Shown here in pieces: positions 61,265 through 64,000 of a DNA stretch of 64,000 nt. The translations under genes and the position numbers were made by a program. Origin of the DNA: Chitinophaga nivalis (GTDB lineage: Bacteria > Bacteroidota > Bacteroidia > Chitinophagales > Chitinophagaceae); contig NZ_JAPDNR010000001.1 in NCBI RefSeq assembly GCF_025989125.1, positions 7,366,087-7,430,086 of the forward strand, given 5' to 3'. Position 1 is the first letter of the stretch. Every line of letters begins with the position of its first letter. A model generated the notes under the pieces. The model was given only the letters and a program-made list of their open reading frames with translations, did no database searches and was not told the origin of the DNA.

Positions 61265-62422
61265 TCAATTAATATTTTGGTTATAGCTGATACGTCCGGT
61301 GGGTTCCCCGGCATTACTTTTACCGACGCCCGGGTCAGGGGCCGGCGGGTGTTCCATCTCGTTCTTCTCGTAATTGATTACAAGCGATACTGCATAATAC
61401 TCTTCTTCATCTTTAATATTCAGGCGGTAACGATCTTTATAGGTAGCAGACAATCGTTGTCTGATGTTGCTCATACCAATGCCATGCGATAGTTCCTTGG
61501 GGCCGTTTTTCTTTTTGTTCTGAATAGAAAAACAGAGACTGTTGTTATCTTCGGTTACCTCCAGCCTGAAAACAAGCGGATGTTCTTTCCGGGTAAGCTC
61601 TCCATGCTTGAAGGCATTTTCCACCAGGGTAATGAGCACCAGTGGAATAATACGCACCGCCCAGACATCACCGGTTATTTCAAAATCTACCTGCAGCCGG
61701 TTGCTGAAACGCAGCTGATTAATTTTGATGACATGATGCAGATGTTCTACCTCTTTTCCCAGTAATACCGTACCACTTTCATCTTCTCCGCTGCTCAGGG
61801 AATAACGCATAATTTCGCATAACGTGAGAATACCTTCTGATAATTCTTTTGAATACCCCAATGATTTGGCATAAAAAAAATTGAGGGTATTATGCAGGAA
61901 ATGCGGGTTGATCTGTGCCCTTAGAAAAGCATATTCTGCTTCCAGTTTCCCCTGTTCTGCTGCCAGCTTATCAAGTTGTATCCGGCCAATCTCTTTTTCA
62001 TTCAAAAATGATCGCCGGGCAAAATAGTACCCGAAGCCAAAAAAGGAGTAGATCATAAAGATCCAGAACCCTGAAATGACAAACGATTTGAGTACCAGCG
62101 GTGGAATAGCCACCGATGGCGCCAACAAAGGCGAAAGTACATCTCCGATAAAATAAAAAAACAGCAGATAAGACAGAAAGAACAACACCTCCCCAATCAG
62201 CAGCCACACAAATTTACGTGGAGATAACAGCTTGAAAAACAAGAAAGAGTTACCGTAAAAGACATAAATCCCCGGCAGTTGGGTCAGTAATATATCCAGC
62301 AGATGTATCGACTGTTTCCCCGCACTAACTTTGTTCAGTGTGCCTATCGCCATGTATACTACCCAGGCCACAACGTGTAAACAAACAAATTTATATTTTC
62401 TCCATAAGCTAATAAAAGCCAT
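61265..62422 (-). CDS. LytS-like sensor histidine kinase (His_kinase family)
   Basis: A 385-residue membrane kinase with four hydrophobic segments (about residues 11-29, 41-66, 71-95 and 111-134) and no large external sensor domain. The dimerisation and phosphoacceptor motif INPHFLHNTLN places the active His at 174. The ATP-binding part has the N box ENAFKHG and the G box HGIGMSNIRQRL. A disordered, Pro/Gly-rich tail ends the protein. It sits 38 bases after the S41 peptidase gene and 30 bases before its presumed response regulator, so the three are probably one operon. The signal is unknown; the short membrane part suggests sensing within the membrane. Confidence 0.93.
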   Translation of the reverse strand: MAFISLWRKYKFVCLHVVAWVVYMAIGTLNKVSAGKQSIHLLDILLTQLPGIYVFYGNSFLFFKLLSPRKFVWLLIGEVLFFLSYLLFFYFIGDVLSPLLAPSVAIPPLVLKSFVISGFWIFMIYSFFGFGYYFARRSFLNEKEIGRIQLDKLAAEQGKLEAEYAFLRAQINPHFLHNTLNFFYAKSLGYSKELSEGILTLCEIMRYSLSSGEDESGTVLLGKEVEHLHHVIKINQLRFSNRLQVDFEITGDVWAVRIIPLVLITLVENAFKHGELTRKEHPLVFRLEVTEDNNSLCFSIQNKKKNGPKELSHGIGMSNIRQRLSATYKDRYRLNIKDEEEYYAVSLVINYEKNEMEHPPAPDPGVGKSNAGEPTGRISYNQNIN

Positions 62423-62460
62423 GCTTCGGGTTATTTGGCATATAAGCGAATCTTTTGCGA

Positions 62461-63918
62461 TTAGAGTCTGGTTCGGCCTGATGGTTTTCTATTTTCTGCT
62501 GCAACCTTTATTTTTACAAATTCTACCCAATCTACAACATTATCCGGGATTTTAACATGGGGTTTGATACCAATATTATCAATTGGCTCCTCCGGCAGGC
62601 GATTGGTGCGGGAAGTAGGGTATCTTAAAATAAAATAGTTGCAAGGCATATTGGTCGTAGCTACATCTGAATAATCCACAGCTCCCATACTGTTTTTACC
62701 ATAAATTGTTACTTTACTGCTTTGCCGGGCTTTCAGCAGAAATATTTCTGCACTGCTGGCGCAGTTTCTATTGATAATGACCGATACCTTCTGAGGGGTG
62801 GGCATTATTTCATTCAATACCAGCGTATCGTTTTTCCACAGGTTATACAAACTTCCTTTATGGGCTTTCAATTCTTCCAGTTCCTGTCTGAATACGGCCT
62901 TCATACTATCTGAAATATTGGGATAGTCGGTAATGGAATAGTATTCCCGGATATTATCTTCGGTAGCCAATACAGCAGCACCTTTGGTGATAATAGGATT
63001 GGTATAGATGATAGGTAACAGCTTCTCAAAGCAAAGGACAGACCCTCCTGTATTATTCCGGAGGTCAAGAATAAAATTTTTACTTCTCCGGATGATATCC
63101 ATATTATTATCTATCAGGCTGTCGATCAATGGCTTTGCTTCCAACCGGAAGCTGGGCATCACCAACAGACAGGTTTGCTCATCCAACACTTTAAAGGAAG
63201 GGGTATAATACTTCACTTTTGCCGCCGAAACCGGCTGTGTACCTTCCGGATATATTTTATTCAGTATACCCGCGATCCCCACATTCATCATATGATTATT
63301 GAGGGCCAGGGGTGATTGAATGGGTACATGCTCCCGGTTGTAGAGATACAGCATCTCATACGCCCCTCTTTTTTTCCTTACCCGCGCCTTTATCTGCCCT
63401 GGCAGCCATAATACACTATCCGCCTTCAGGATCACACCAATAAACTCATCTTTCTTTACTTTATCACGCATAAAACCGATCTGTACACTCTGGAACTCAT
63501 CGGTCCATATTCCTTCTATGGAATCCAGGGTACCGGGGTCCTGGTTGATGTAGGTTTTAAAATCCGGTGCTGTCATCTCCACTTTTTCAGCACCGGCAAA
63601 AATGGCTCTGATACTGTCCTTATTTAAAGCCCCATTCCTGCTAAAAGTGAGGCTCATATGCTGATCTTTAAAAAAAAGCAGCCAGGAACGGAGTAGCAGA
63701 AAACAGTCCTGCCAGCCGGTAATGGCGGCTACCTGCTGCAGGCTGTCAGTGTACTGGAGAAATCTTTTTTCCTGTTGTGGGGACACTTTATCCTGGTATC
63801 CCACATAGTTTGTTTTGACTTTGGCCACCATATGCCGAAAATTCGCTTCACATCCGCACTGCTGACTATTTCCTTTTATCCACCAGCAACATAACATTAA
63901 TACAATTAGGTACTTCAT
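62461..63918 (-). CDS. Secreted S41-family peptidase
   Basis: A 485-residue protein with an N-terminal signal peptide (LIVLMLCCWWIKG, cut near NSQ). The C-terminal half has the S41 core: FILDLRNNTGGS, then NRNCASSAEIFLL with the likely nucleophile Ser, then IYGKNSMGAVDYSD. Alignment by eye places Ala where CtpA-type enzymes have the catalytic Lys (GKG); relatives with the G..T.G..D motif are common in Bacteroidota and may use another base. No PDZ domain is evident. First gene of a probable operon with the kinase and regulator, so it may shape or answer the signal that the kinase detects. Only 82 bases precede it in the window and I could not fix its promoter. Confidence 0.88.
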   Translation of the reverse strand: MKYLIVLMLCCWWIKGNSQQCGCEANFRHMVAKVKTNYVGYQDKVSPQQEKRFLQYTDSLQQVAAITGWQDCFLLLRSWLLFFKDQHMSLTFSRNGALNKDSIRAIFAGAEKVEMTAPDFKTYINQDPGTLDSIEGIWTDEFQSVQIGFMRDKVKKDEFIGVILKADSVLWLPGQIKARVRKKRGAYEMLYLYNREHVPIQSPLALNNHMMNVGIAGILNKIYPEGTQPVSAAKVKYYTPSFKVLDEQTCLLVMPSFRLEAKPLIDSLIDNNMDIIRRSKNFILDLRNNTGGSVLCFEKLLPIIYTNPIITKGAAVLATEDNIREYYSITDYPNISDSMKAVFRQELEELKAHKGSLYNLWKNDTLVLNEIMPTPQKVSVIINRNCASSAEIFLLKARQSSKVTIYGKNSMGAVDYSDVATTNMPCNYFILRYPTSRTNRLPEEPIDNIGIKPHVKIPDNVVDWVEFVKIKVAAENRKPSGRTRL

Positions 63919-64000
63919 AGATCCATTTTTGGGTTATCGCTTCGTCTAAGATATCTTTTTTCCGGGTATGAAAAAGTTGCTGGCCGGAGAAATTTAGTCA

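Overview
The window looks like a stretch of a Bacteroidota chromosome, most likely Chitinophaga or a near relative. This rests on a type IX secretion (T9SS) C-terminal sorting domain, paired LytTR regulator and LytS-like kinase genes, two sites matching the Bacteroidota promoter consensus (-33 TTG-like, -7 TAnnTTTG), and giant NRPS genes of the kind found in that genus. The genus is an inference; no rRNA or marker gene is present. REGION 1 (1-52795, all minus strand) is a nonribosomal peptide cluster read from right to left: sbnA-like and sbnB-like genes for L-2,3-diaminopropionate (Dap), a 151-base gap holding a long hairpin, then three NRPS genes of 5199, 7775 and more than 3908 residues. 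The last gene runs off the left edge. NRPS gaps are 2 and 24 bases, so this is probably one transcription unit. I count 14 modules, the last cut inside its adenylation (A) domain. Reading ten-residue pocket codes by eye gives this order: acyl?-Thr1, D-Dap2, X3 (unrecognised, pocket with two Glu), D-Thr4, Gly5, D-Leu6, D-Leu7, D-Asn8, Thr9, Dap10, Ile/Val11, Dap12, Thr13, aliphatic?14. C-domain subtypes agree with epimerase placement at every internal module. The first C domain has no upstream module, so the product is probably an N-acylated, Dap-rich, cationic peptide. No thioesterase, MbtH protein, acyl ligase or exporter lies in the window. C domains 2 and 14 form a separate subtype, each placed directly after a Thr module. 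The three proteins seem to be joined by N-terminal TubC-type docking domains that meet oppositely charged C-terminal tails. REGION 2 (52796-54069) is an AT-rich stretch without a recognisable gene; it carries a terminator for the next operon and probably the promoter of the NRPS operon. REGION 3 (54070-57523, minus) has a 2OG-Fe(II) oxygenase with an adjacent Ada-type zinc-binding protein, a possible 46-residue membrane peptide, a membrane-anchored SRPBCC protein, a GNAT acetyltransferase and a LytTR regulator with a degenerate receiver. REGION 4 (57524-64000) has a secreted T9SS-sorted protein on the plus strand, then on the minus strand a LanC-like protein lacking one zinc cysteine, a LytTR response regulator, its likely partner histidine kinase and a secreted S41 peptidase; the last three probably form an operon. 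These regulators lie more than 4 kb from the NRPS operon and I see no direct evidence that they control it.
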